Assembly (NCBI GenBank): GCA_012934845.2
Contig: WNNJ02003480.1
Coordinates: forward strand, 1-64,000
From: Pomphorhynchus laevis
Lineage: Eukaryota > Acanthocephala > Palaeacanthocephala > Echinorhynchida > Pomphorhynchidae
DNA length: 64,000 nucleotides
Reading direction: 5' to 3'
The number at the start of each line of letters is the position of its first letter. Position 1 is the stretch's first letter. The notes under the pieces were generated by a model. It worked only from the letters and a program-made list of their open reading frames with translations, was not told the origin of the DNA and ran no database searches. The position numbers and the translations under genes were made by a program. Positions 52,180 through 63,119 of the stretch are shown piece by piece.

Positions 52180-53755
52180 TGACCAGGGGATTAGATCCCT
52201 CCAGCCTACAACACTGCACCGCCTTCCGTCTAAACCACTTAGGGTGTCTCACACATATGTGAGTCTAGTCTAGACGGACAATGATAAGTAATCGCGGGAT
52301 GAGGAGCTTGAGAATCATTAGTATTTGCTCGTGGAGACTTTAGGAGTAGAGATCTATCTGTCACAGATATTCTTAACTCCTGGAGGCCTCTTCCGGGCAA
52401 CTCCAAATCCGTCGCTCCACTCTCTTCTTGTGTTTGTCAGCTTTTGACAGCCGAACAGAGAAGAGAAGTGGACGTCACAATGCTATCAGCCGCCCATCCG
52501 ATGTGGCCGGCATCAACATTAGTGGATGGATAGTTTTACCAAAGAACAATCTGGTCTCATGTCCTAAAGACCTGCGGCCCATATCGATTCAAAATTCCCT
52601 CGTCTCGATCTACAAAATATGCTTGCGCGTAGAATCTGCGATCATCTGAGTAGGCGAAATTGAATCCCACTAAGTTTTTATGGGTTCGTCAATGGTCGCT
52701 CGGTCTATTCAGCAGTATGTGAGGTGCATCATTTCTGTCAGGAAAATAGTAATCAACTTGCTGTGGCTGCTTTCCTTGACTTTTCTGCTGCATTTGACCG
52801 CATTTACATTACCGTTGTTATCTCTTCTATCAGGTCCCTCGGGTTGTATGCGATAATTGTTAACAGGGTGGAGATACTGTTGTACATCAAGCGATTCTTT
52901 TATGAAGATGATCCTGATGCGCGTCAGTTCTACACTATTACGGGTGTGCCTAAGGCTCCCTTCTTTCTCCTATCTTGATTCTCGCTGCCTCCATTGAACT
53001 CTTCAAAATATTTAAACACGAACAACGTCCAGTGATATACGCTGATGATACCACTGCCCTGTTCTCTGGACGCGAATGTAAAACCGTAGTCTCGGACATA
53101 AGCCGTTTCTTTTTAAGATTAAGAGACCATTTGCCCAAGTCCAATCTTTTTTTAAACTCCGCCAAATCGCAGGTGGTTGTCTTCCACGGCACCCCTGCAA
53201 CAATGCAAAAAATAAAGAGATTAGCACTCTCTGCTCTATCCACCATTTTGACTAATCAACCACTCCCTACCTTGACGAGTCGAGTAAAATACCTGGGATT
53301 CATCATTACGGTGAACCGGTCGGCGAAAGCAGACCTGGATAGACTTATACGTAACCTGAAGAGAGCTAGGTGGGCCCTGGAATGGGTTCAGCATCTGTCA
53401 TTGAAAGGGAAACTCAGGTGCGTTTCTGGGGCACTTTAGCTATCTCGGGATTAGTCTTCTTCTCAAGAGGACGTCCCGCAGAGCAAAGGCTAAGGTTTCT
53501 TAAGCTCTTCATCTCGCATTTACCCAGCATAGTCCGCGTCGATTGGACACTTCGGGGGGGGGTGAAAGACCCCGGGTAATTCAGTCAATGGGCAGCGTGT
53601 TGGATTATCTGTGGGGCTCAGATTCCACCAGACCTGATGCCATGAAGATGATGGACGAAGTAAACAAGATTTCCCGGACGACGATGCTTTCTGAAGGCTA
53701 TTCTTTTCTATTTTTGTTTTAATTCTATTTAACCTATGTATTATTTTTGTTAAGA
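52180..53755 (+). mobile_element. LINE family B, reverse transcriptase half
   Basis: The readings in order are LVSCPKDLRPISIQNSLVSI, AVAAFLDFSAAFDRI, ITGVPKAP (the GVPQG region, altered), VIYADDTTALFSG with an intact YADD box near 53035, LNSAKSQVVVFHG and VKYLGFIITVNRS-K-DLDRL. Frames change several times and stops occur, so it is dead. The sequence is distinct from the CR1 copies. The 154-codon open stretch 52975-53439 is the best preserved part. Confidence 0.82.
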
Positions 53756-53799
53756 AATTCATTATTATTACAACGCAAAATAAAATGTAGACTCCACAT

Positions 53800-55885
53800 T
53801 TAAATAGTGTAGAAAAACGTAAAATTATGGAAGATATAAAAGAATTTTACAATTACAGCGAAAATGCTGCACAACCAAGCACACCCAAACAACCAAGCGG
53901 TAAGTTTGGGTGTTTCTATATAAATATCCTCCCTGTCAACGACTTATAATCATCAGCAGTTCAAGGTAATAACTGTTACCTAAACAACAATGAATTACAT
54001 GAGGACTTTACTCGGATAAAAAAGCTGGAAAATCTATTGGTTATTACTGGTACAATTCAGATAAGACATAATCTACTTTTAATACATTTCTGAGACAGTT
54101 TATTTGTAAATTTAGTAATAGAGAGAGTATTAATCAACTTTGCTCGCTCTGTTTCTAATACTTACAGAATATCTTTCGTAAGTCCATATATTGCGAAGGA
54201 GTTTATTAACTTCTTCAAAGCTAATCTAACCGATAAAGACTCTTACTCATACAGGCCTATTCTGACCTCGTTAATAATATCAAATGTTCTATCGGGTATC
54301 AATGAAAAAGACTAGAACTAGAGGAATTGTACGATATTTTCAACATAAGATTTGTAATGGTGAAAGGGGGCAATTTCTTCCCATTGCATAAGCCAACACC
54401 TCAGAAGCAAATGCTTTAATTTTGACTAGATCTGCTTGCAACCTTTTTTGATTGAAACTTGAAATTTTTGCATATTTCTTCAGATAACCTGATCTACACA
54501 CAATGTGAAATTCTCTAACTTCAAAGAGCGGCCAAACATGGCTTCTGTATGGGAGACGTTATTCGCTTTATTGAAAATATGGGAAAACCCATCGCCAGGT
54601 GGTGGGTATGATCACGACGCTGGTAGAAGGTTACAAGACTCTCTCTCCTCTGAGCCGCTTTCCAGAGTATTATCAAATAAACGATCATATTCCTCAGGCG
54701 GTACTGTTCTGATCCGATTTTCAAAGGGAAGAAATGATAGTTACAAAACAAGGGATATGATGAAAATGCCCGCAGCAAGGAAGGGTTAAGATGTCCCTCT
54801 GTTGTGGCTGGAGATAGGAAGGATAGATTTCCATACTCTGGGCCCAACTAGAAGATTTCGCTACTCTTCCTGGTGACACAACTGCAATAATAACTTGTCC
54901 CGAACCTTTTTCACTAAACCTTATTCAGTGGAACTCGGGAGGCGCTTCTGCCTTTAGCCTTCTATTCGGTCGAGATGCCTATGTTATAATCCTTCAGAAT
55001 ACTAGATCTATACGGTCCCTCAGGACGTTACTCAATTTTTACCAATTTTTACATAACTACTACTTCACTCCGTATATCACCCATCCATCCTCACTCCTCT
55101 TCAACTCAAGGTCTTCTAACATCAGTTAAGAGTAACTTAAGATCTTCCCTCTTACTAAACTATTCTTGTCCTGCCCTGTCCCGTAAACTATGTTTGAACA
55201 GTAAATGAATCAGCATAGCCAATATCTATATTCGACAGGGAGGTATACACAAGAACCGTAACTTTCTGGTATATTGGGTAGCGGCTATGACATGTTACTT
55301 GGAGACTTCAACGACAGAACTGATCATTGGATTAACGAGGCACTCCACAGAGCTAGAAACGGCTATCTTATACATAAACCACCATTCAAGCATTTCATTG
55401 CACAAAACAAATTCTCTCTTCGGCATACTACTGCTATGGAAAGTGCCTGTTAAAGCCCTTTTGTATTGATCACTCGCGCCAACAGTTGTCCACCTCAAAG
55501 ATCTACTCCATTGGCGCTTAAGAAAAGTTACGTTGCTGAGGAGTAGGTTCCACTTTGATCCAATCAGAGTAGCCTTCTTCCAGGCAGCAATACAACTCTT
55601 CCCTTCTTGTAGAAAATGCTAGACCTACTCGATTTTATTCCTACCTTACATCGTAAGCTACCGAAATACTTTCGACTACCTATAAACGTTGAATATTTAA
55701 TCCAACTCCGACAAATCGCATGTGGTGGTCTTTATTGGCGCCCCTGCCACAAAGAAAAAAATTAAGAGATTAGCAATCTCATCGCTATCCTCCATATTGA
55801 ATAATCAACCACTCTTAGCCTTCACATATCAAATACGATAACTGGGGGTTACCATTACGGTTAAATGGTCGGCTGGATAAGACTT
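53800..55885 (+). mobile_element. LINE family B, second copy: ORF1-like and endonuclease part
   Basis: At 54130-54300 NFARSVSNTYRISFVSPYIA then KEFINFFKANLTDKDS may be an ORF1 or N-terminal part. From 54910, NLIQWNSGGASAFSLLFGRD and AYVIILQNT start an APE endonuclease; DMLLGDFNDRTDHWINEAL (about 55290) carries its GDFN box. At 55690-55870 a short RT piece repeats the SDKSHVVVFIGAPAT region of the copy at 53.15 kb. It is broken in many places and ends at a junction with a CR1 tail at about 55895. Confidence 0.7.
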
Positions 55886-55894
55886 AAATAGATT

Positions 55895-56305
55895 CAAAAG
55901 TGTCCAACATATATTGCCCAACTCTCCTGGCCCACCATCCACATCCGCATCAAACTCCGCCTTCTTCTCGTTACTTTTCGTCTCATCGCTGTCTGCTCCC
56001 CGTCGTTCATCAACCTCCCTTTCTTAGACGACACTTGTCCCACCTCTCTATCACTGCGTTCCCGTAATTCCCTCTTACTATACGTTCCCAATTACTCTAA
56101 CAACTACGGTCTCCAATCCTTCCTCGTCGCCGCTTCACTCGCTTGCAATCAGCTTCCACTCTACGTACGCCGCGCTTTCTACTTTATTGCATTCAAATGC
56201 CGCCTCCGTATCCACCTTCTCAGTACATGATTTAGATTTTTGTCTTTTGTTGTTGTCATGTAAGCGTGCGCCGGCACGCATTTGACACGTAAAAATACAT
56301 CATTT
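55895..56305 (+). mobile_element. Decayed CR1 LINE 3' end
   Basis: CAACTCTCCTGGCCCACCATCCACATCCGCA onward matches 20810-21190 of the intact CR1, through NYSNNYGLQSFLVAA and the hairpin AAGCGTGCGCCGGCACGCATT at about 56263-56283. It is only ~400 bp, 5'-truncated, and joined directly to LINE family B. Confidence 0.88.
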
Positions 56306-56526
56306 TTGTACATTTTTCGATTTATTATAATAAAATTATTTCTGAAAAAATTGAAGTTGAAAATACTTAGAATCATTTAGCTTCTCTGATTTATCGATCT
56401 TAAATACTTTTAATAATTCTAAAGTAAAGAAATAATAGGGTCAGATTTAAGTAAATATATTAACTTCATATTTAAATGTATATATGTAGACTATAAAATA
56501 AGATAACAAAAATAATAGAATTTGAT

Positions 56527-57288
56527 TTGAGTAAATATATTCCTAAAATAAGGTATAAACTCCTACCACCATTAGGACGAAAAATTTGTAATTATAATAA
56601 AGAATTAAAATCAATATGTAACGATAATATTAGAAACATAATGGAAACAGAATGCAATTGTAAAAGTCTTAGTTTTGATAAAATAAATGAACATATATGT
56701 ACCCATAATCTAGAATTAATTGAAAATTGTGAATTAAGAAAGCTGCTATCGAAAGGGTATAAATATAGATTAAATAACAACAACGACAAAAATAAAATAT
56801 ACAGTTCGTTATATAATAACTTAAATGATTACTTTAGTAAGCTGATTAATAGTGAAAGCTCGAATATATCTAAGATAAAAATTTGGAAAGATTATATATT
56901 TGATAAAATTAAAAATAAAATGAAAATAACAAACAATTATAAAAGAAAAGATAAAATTAATAAAGATATGTATACAGAAGTTACTAAATACAAGGATAAC
57001 TATATAATAACAACTATTGATAAAGCTAGTAATAACTTTGTCTTCATATGCAAAAAGCTTTATTATGATATACTAATGAAAGAGGTTAATTCTAATGATT
57101 TAAATGTAAATCCAACATATGAACGTAGTGAGTTGAGTTTAGAAACAATTATTACAAGTCACTGTTCTATAATGGATAAAAAGGGTATAAAGGTTGAATT
57201 AGATAATAAAACTATACCTATATTATATTGGAATCCAAAATTACATAAAAATCCAATAAAACCTAAGTTCGTTTATAGTGCTTTTTAA
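56527..57288 (+). CDS. PLE protein, N-terminal and RT-entry part
   Basis: The open segment is 253 residues. It begins SKYIPKIRYKLLPPLGRKIC, carries a small Cys/His cluster (ECNCKSLSFDKINEHICTHN), the Asn-rich KGYKYRLNNNNDKNKIY, a basic stretch, TTIDKASNNFVFICKKLYYD and IPILYWNPKLHKNPIKPKFV, the box just before the RT fingers. Penelope-type RTs copy the element's RNA at chromosome breaks or ends; this part would be the N-terminal extension. Copies of it are at 23.8, 24.4 and 25.3 kb on the minus strand. Confidence 0.82.
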   Translation: MSKYIPKIRYKLLPPLGRKICNYNKELKSICNDNIRNIMETECNCKSLSFDKINEHICTHNLELIENCELRKLLSKGYKYRLNNNNDKNKIYSSLYNNLNDYFSKLINSESSNISKIKIWKDYIFDKIKNKMKITNNYKRKDKINKDMYTEVTKYKDNYIITTIDKASNNFVFICKKLYYDILMKEVNSNDLNVNPTYERSELSLETIITSHCSIMDKKGIKVELDNKTIPILYWNPKLHKNPIKPKFVYSAF

Positions 57289-57631
57289 ATGTACATTAAA
57301 ACTACTTTCCGTCTATATGAATAAAATACTTAAAGTAATTAAAGCACACTTTAAAAAATATTGCTAGGTAATCGAAATTAATACTGGTATAAAACACTAT
57401 TTCAGTATTAATTCTACAAAAGAATTTTTAGAACAGACAAAAGGAATAAATTTTCAAAATATAAATACATACGATTTTAGTACGCTTTATACAAATCTAG
57501 GTTTAGTAGATATTAAAGAAGCGTTAGTAAAATTAATTAATCTTATATTCGGAAAAAGATATACATATATATGTTATAATAATTATAACGCCTATCTAAC
57601 AAAAATTAAACCATCAAATAAATATAAATAT

Positions 57632-58318
57632 ATGGATAAAATTGAATTAATAGAATCCTTAAATATTTTGATAAATCAAAATTATTTAAAAGTAGGGACA
57701 TCTATATTTAGACAAGTAAAAGGTGTTCCAATGGGTGGTAATAGTAGCCCAATTATAGCTGAATTGTTTTTAAGCTTTATAGAATATGAATTTGTTCATA
57801 ACTGTGTAAAAACTAAATCTAAACAATATAAATATATGAAATATATGTTTCGATACATTGATGATATATGTGTATTTAATTCTAATAATTTTTATTCAAT
57901 TAGTGAGCACATTTATCCAGAAAGCCTTATTCTTAACAAAACCAATATTAATGATAAAGAAGGTGTATATCTAGATATGAACATTAAATTAACATTAACT
58001 AAAACTACTATTAATTTATATCGTAAAGATGACATATTTAAATTTACAAGAAACATATTTTTGCATGAGCATTCATGCATACCATATAATATAAAATATA
58101 ATACATTAAATAATGAAATTTTAAGAATTGCAACAATATGTAATGATATTGGCTTTCTTCAAAATTATTTAAATAATTTAATAGATACATATTTTAAACT
58201 AGGTTACTATAAAAATAACATCAAGCAGAAAATAGTAAAATATATAAATCAACACAATAATATAAAGAATAAATTTAAACTCTTAAGTGGCAAATTTTTA
58301 TGGATGGATAATAAATAA
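57632..58318 (+). CDS. PLE reverse transcriptase, catalytic part and C-terminus
   Basis: The open segment is 228 residues. It has IFRQVKGVPMGGNSSPIIAE, FRYIDDICVFNSNNFYS (catalytic IDD near 57860), VYLDMNIKLT and the C-terminal GKFLWMDNK. These are the order and wording of Penelope-type RTs. The true protein would start in the upstream segment; the ATG at 57632 is only where the open stretch begins. The end is the C-terminus without an added nuclease. Confidence 0.85.
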   Translation: MDKIELIESLNILINQNYLKVGTSIFRQVKGVPMGGNSSPIIAELFLSFIEYEFVHNCVKTKSKQYKYMKYMFRYIDDICVFNSNNFYSISEHIYPESLILNKTNINDKEGVYLDMNIKLTLTKTTINLYRKDDIFKFTRNIFLHEHSCIPYNIKYNTLNNEILRIATICNDIGFLQNYLNNLIDTYFKLGYYKNNIKQKIVKYINQHNNIKNKFKLLSGKFLWMDNK

Positions 58319-58319
58319 T

Positions 58320-58690
58320 ATACTTTGTATTAGAATAAGATACTAGATAGTTATTTCAGAGGAAATACATCATTAGCATGTATTTGACCCCGCTGCTATG
58401 TTGGGTAGAGGAGTTCGGGGCCGAAACCTGATAGCATAGCAGTTCCTTCTGATAACCTCTAATACTTATTTTGATACAACGTTTGTTATTTATTAGTCAA
58501 TTCATAAAATGACGTTTATTTTAAATTTCAATTTTTTATTTTAACTTGATTTAAATTATAGAAAATCTAAAAACAATTATTTATTTTATTATTTAATTAT
58601 TAAATTTTGATTTAGCATTATTATGTTTTGTTTATTTTATAATTATATTAAATACGTAGACTCAGTTAGCTGATTCAATTAATCTTTTTT
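58320..58690 (+). repeat. PLE 3' tail (reference copy)
   Basis: Parts in order: ACTTTGTATTAGAATAAGATACTA; GCTGCTATG with its partner CATAGCAG; TTGGGTAGAGGAGTTCGGGG; CGAAACCTGATAGCATAGCAGTT; CCTTCTGATAACCTCTAATAC; TGATACAACGTTTGTTATTTATTAGTCAATTCATAAAATGAC; AT-rich stretch; terminus TACGTAGACTCAGTTAGCTGAT. The same tail follows every PLE 3' end here and also stands alone at 8.4-9.0 kb. Confidence 0.8.
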
Positions 58691-59109
58691 CAATGAACAA
58701 AATTAATAAAAAAAATTTAAATTAACACCTGGCTCAATGCTCAAATTATGAATAAGATAGAAATTCCGTTGATTGATACGAAATATATTTTCAAAGATTA
58801 GTCATTAAAACGCAACAGCGTTACTGATACATACTGATGTTTTACCGTTTACCGAAAAAGAACATTTTTAAATAATTAATAAACGAATTGCTTTACAATA
58901 AATTATGACTCAAGCTTATACCTTGAACTTTACTGTTAGCTAGCTTCTAAAACTTTGCAAATCATTAAAATGCTTCATAAAACACAGTAGTATTTCTAAT
59001 GAAAATGGATGAGTAATTTAAGGTCTTTTCACTCACCATCACAAAGTTATCATCGATTACAATTAATATAACGAACAGCAGAATTTTAAAAACAATATTA
59101 TTTAAAAAT

Positions 59110-59698
59110 ATGAGTAAATTCGAAAACAACTTTAATTATCAGTTCGATAGCGATCTTGATGCCGAAGAATTGCAAAATAAGAAACAAAATACTTTATGGC
59201 AAATTATCAGCCATATGTATCGTAGATATAAGGCAAAGAGGCAATTAAAAGATGATGCCGAAAAATTCGGTAAAAATTCGGCTCAATTTAATGCCAGACA
59301 ACTTCAACGACCTTTACAACCGCTTGGAAGTACTATACCAAACGTCAATTTTTTAGCACAACCTAATCTACCACCCCCACAGCTTAGTACAGTTGCGGCG
59401 ACAACTTTCGGCAATAGTCTTTTGTCAAATCCTAATTCACCAAAATTGCTTAATACAGGTACTAACTTTAATACCTCTAATCTAGGAGAAGCATATTCTA
59501 CATTGGACTATCCAAATTCGTTAGGATATCAAAACCTTCAACCATTTAGTTACGGTAGCAGTTCATTACCAATGACAACAAGTTCTTATCCTTATGACGT
59601 AGCAAGTTTACCGATTCCTTCAGGTACACAAAAATTACCTGTGTTACCACAAAGATATAAAGTTCCGCAAAGGAAACCACAATTTCCGACAGAATCAG
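59110..59698 (+). CDS. Gene B, first coding exon (low-complexity, unidentified)
   Basis: ATG at 59110 opens a frame beginning MSKFENNFNYQFDSDLDAEE, with a short helical, basic part (HMYRRYKAKRQLKDDAEKFG) then a long Asn/Ser/Pro/Gln/Leu-rich region (LAQPNLPPPQLSTVAATTFG, SSLPMTTSSYPYDVASLPIP) and VPQRKPQFPTES. The donor TCAG|GTGGGA at 59698 leaves in phase 1; if unspliced, the frame stops at 59721 (203 codons). No signal peptide or membrane segment is present. Composition suggests a mostly disordered protein. GC content and codon use differ from the AT-rich neighbours. I do not recognise it. Confidence 0.65.
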
Positions 59699-60059
59699 GT
59701 GGGAAATTTGACAAGGATTAAATTTTATATATTAAATATTATTAAATTTAATTTTATCAAGTGATACAAATACATTATAATCTAAATATAATTATAATTT
59801 AAATAAATGTATAATTAAACACAAGGGGGATTGCACAGTGCAAAATCACGATATGGTGATTATGGTGATCATTTACAACCACAAATAAAATGTTATAACT
59901 AAACATTCTTGAAAACGATTTTTGTTAAATCTATTTAATTTGACAGCATTTTAATGAGTCATTTCTATTAAGAATGACATATATATGTTCATCTGTTGTC
60001 GATTCTACATGGGATTAGGTACCAGTAAGTCACTGATTTTATATACATTCAAGAACTGC

Positions 60060-60600
60060 TTTATTTATTTATTCAATTACAAGACTGTAGCCGTAGGGCT
60101 GTTTTGTCTGATCACATGGAAAAAAAGAAAAAAAAACGAAAAGAAAAAAATTCAACATTCCTCCCAAGGATAAAGCTCCGGTATAGACTGTGAGTTTGTC
60201 TCGCACAGCCATTGCTCCATCCTCCGCATGAACTGCTGTCTATTCTGAATAGCGACCATATCCTCCGGAAGTAAGTTCCACATCCTCATCGCCCGGTGCG
60301 ATAGGCGACTGATTCTAGACAGCTTCCCACGGTGCAGCGTTTTCACAGTCAAAGAGTGGCCCCGATTCGTATCACGTTTATATCGCTGGTTACAGTTTGC
60401 CGGCCACCCATCACGTTCGAGTAACATATCTCTGAAGCATAAGATGTCGCTACACACTATCGCAGACCGAACCGACGGTATGCCTATCTCTCGCAAGCGA
60501 TCCCTATAAGAATAACTACTCAGAAGACGACAGCACCTTGTCAACCTGCGAAGAACATTTTCTAAATCATTCAGCTCGTCTCGCGTGCACGGAAATGTTG
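60060..60600 (-). mobile_element. LINE C-terminal fragment and 3' end
   Basis: The minus strand is open for 130 codons with SVRSAIVCSDILCFRDMLLE, RGHSLTVKTLHRGKLSRISR and SHRAMRMWNLLPEDMVAIQN, then FMRRMEQWL: the WN-LP----...F---L-- signature of a LINE RT C-terminus. After the stop near 60152, the 3' end reads through a T-rich stretch to TTGAATAAATAAATAAAGC near 60070. It is a 5'-truncated insertion of a family different from CR1 and family B, lying in the presumed first intron of gene B. Confidence 0.75.
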
Positions 60601-61480
60601 CTGGTGTACAGTATAAGAATGGGAATGAAACGGCTCAAGCTAGCACCTTGAACTTTAATGTTGGCTCTAAAACTTTGTAAATCGTTAAAATGCTTCATAA
60701 AACACATTCATATCTCCAATAAAAGTGAGTGGGTAAATTAATGTATTTTTATTACTATTACCAAGTTATCGTCAGTATCTGTCAAAGTATACCATCAAGA
60801 TTATCAGAATAATCCATTCAATTTAATATCATTTCATGAAAAATTCCCATTAAGTATGAAACATGTGTGGTATGTTGTCGATTGCACACGATTAGGTGCC
60901 AGTAAGTCATTGATTGTATGGACTAACTTGATGCTTGATCGTCGAATTGGGAGCAATGAACATTTTGCAAATTGGAGAGTCAAATGTTTTCATATTATAG
61001 TAATTTATTTGCTATTCTTTTGCTTTATTGCCAGTGTTTTGCGATTTGTTTTTGCATAAACGTTCGACCCGATACTCCCAAGAGCGGAATGAATAGTGAG
61101 TGGATGAAAATCAGAACAATCAATTAGGTTGATCATTTCCGAGTATTCTGCTCTTTTTTCTGTTTCGTTATATACATGCGCATCGGATTATTCGTTTGAA
61201 TAAGACAGGTAAAACGAAAATATCAAAATATTAGATGAAACCATGTTCAGAATAATTCGTTGCTAATCATATCGAGCTTTGCCCATTTGTTTGTAGTTCT
61301 GGCTGTATTTTCGAAGACAAAAAAGTCCGATAGTGGTGTTAAATACAGCTCCATTCGCATTTTAATTATGATAATGATAATGATTTTGTAAAATAATATT
61401 TCGTTTCAGTATCAATTTTTATAAACAGTACATCAAACTAAGTTAGCGTATATATTAAATTAAAACACGTTAGTATTTAG

Positions 61481-61591
61481 AATTAAATGCCAGCAATAAT
61501 AACGATGTTCAATCGTATTATATTGAACAATCAATGCCAGCAGATGAAAGTTATGATATTTCTGATAAGCCAACTGGACTGCAAAGCACTG
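61481..61591 (+). CDS. Gene B, second exon candidate
   Basis: Acceptor TTAGTATTTAG precedes 36 codons entered and left in phase 1: LNASNNNDVQSYYIEQSMPA then DESYDISDKPTGLQST, with donor CACTG|GTATGT, a strong match. The entry phase equals the exit phase of the exon ending at 59698 and the Asn/Ser-rich composition is alike. The next exon is not established; a stretch at 61918-62030 after acceptor AACTTTACAG is open in one frame but does not fit the phase. Confidence 0.5.
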
Positions 61592-61609
61592 GTATGTACA
61601 AAGTTGTGA

Positions 61610-63110
61610 ATAATTCAAATAATAAGATAATTAGATCAATTTTAATAATTAAATAATAATCTTTACTATTGAATCAATTTCAATAAGTAAAAAATCAACA
61701 ATAAATAACCAATAATTATTGCACAAACAACACAACTTTAGTTTCAAATTTTAAATTGTTTTCAAAATAAAAGAAAATTATTTTGCTCGTCAGTTAGAGA
61801 ATACTATTAAGCACAATAAATTGTGAATAATCTAAAGGAATCCAAACTTATGGAGTGGATTGTGCGTTTTAATATATTGTAGTCATACTATAACAATAAC
61901 AGTTCAACTTTACAGCAAAATAGAAGGTTTTACAAATTTAGTTCTGGACATTCCCAACATCAATGTGGAGAAAAACACGTTTTCCACTTTGCCACTCGGC
62001 AAAGGAGATATTTAATCTTTACACTAGATGGTACGTGGCAAGCCTTCAAATCAATTGAAATGCTGATCATGTAACGATCAAGCAGCGAAATGTTCGAACT
62101 GTATGTCGTAAAGCTTAGAGAATTTGTTTCAACTGTACACCATGTAATTGTACAAATCGAGAAAATTTAATTGAAAAATTGGACCGGAATGATGTGAAGT
62201 CAGTCAATATCTGTACCGAAAAACTATGATTGATAATAAATAAATTCTATTGAGGTCAATAGTCATCTAATTATTAGCTTAAGACGCAAGGGCTGTTTTG
62301 TCTGTTCATCAATAACTGAACGACAGTAAAATGTACATGGCAAATAAAAAGTAAAATAAAAACGATCAGATTCATAAGTATGTAGCTTGGACACTGCATT
62401 GATCAGGAAGAGCAATCCAATCGCGGACTAATTTTCGGAACTCTTTAATAGTATTTGTGCAGATCATTCTACAGGTAACATGCTCTACACTTTCAGGACT
62501 TGGTTTCCTATGATCTTGGTTTCAATTTTATACATCGCAATCAAGTCCAGATATAGTAGGCGAGATTGGGTAGAGCACATATCTATCTTTACAAAACGCT
62601 CTGCGTACGACATGCGTGCTAGTGTGATACATAACTTAGATCCAAGTCTAAGTATGCTATCGAAAGATTTCATTTCCCTTAGGTTGCATGGTAAAGCGGT
62701 CTGAATGCCTTATTCTATATGAAGCTTATTTAACATGCAATAAGACCTTATGCAATTTTTCTGTCTCGAACTCACTTTCTTGGAATGAAGAGATTAACCT
62801 AATGTTTTATAAAGTGACCCACCCGAGACCAAATTTATAGCATTTACCTAAATGCAAGTAGCGCTTTTGTCTAAACGTTGGCATCCCACTATGAAACCGT
62901 AATAAACGATACTGAAATGAATTTAAGCCTACAATCAATTATTATAATCTGCCATATTTTAATATGAAGAACTAATGACCAAAAGACGAAAATAATCCGA
63001 GAAAATCTAGAACGTAGGTTAGTTCTATGGAAATATAAAAAAATTAATGATTTGATGCTAGAGACACATTTACTGCAGAGTTTATGCATCAGATGCAAAA
63101 TAGAGTAACT
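61610..63110. other. Mostly unassigned sequence
   Basis: No supported gene. Small open stretches (62480-62704 plus, 62889-63119 minus) have no family features. The CGACATGCGTGCTAGTG region near 62610 is slightly GC-rich and may be the worn upstream part of the retroelement to its right. Confidence 0.35.
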
Positions 63111-63119
63111 CATCATCAA

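Larger units (their letters stand above)
56395..58690 (+). mobile_element. Most complete Penelope-like element, with tail
   Basis: The start (NNSK-KEIIGSDLSKYI-like) lies just behind a CR1 3' end. Two long open segments (56527-57288 and 57632-58318) cover the pre-RT and RT domains, with a ~340-bp interrupted stretch between that still reads FSINSTKEFLEQTKG and YDFSTLYTNLGLVDIKEALV. The 3' tail runs to about 58690 and ends in AATACGTAGACTCAGTTAGCTGAT. No GIY-YIG endonuclease domain was seen after the RT, as in endonuclease-lacking PLE groups. The copy is nearly whole but has at least one stop in the middle stretch. Confidence 0.85.
58905..60935. repeat. Duplicated flanks of gene B exon 1; second copy lacks the exon
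   Basis: 58910-59055 (ACCTTGAACTTTA-TGTTAGC, AAAACTTTG-AAATC-TTAAAATGCTTCATAAAACACA) recurs at 60645-60790. The block after the exon, 59945-60035 (TGTTGTCGATTCTACATGGGATTAGGTACCAGTAAGTCA), recurs at 60815-60920. In the second copy the two lie ~25 bp apart and the exon is absent. A LINE fragment lies between the copies. Confidence 0.7.

Noticed and set aside
58425-58475. Hammerhead ribozyme in the PLE tail (GAAAC and CTGATGA words)
   Set aside because: Both conserved words occur in most tail copies, but in the order cleavage-like GTC, GAAAC, CTGATGA, which does not fit the circular order of a hammerhead; stem II cannot be formed.
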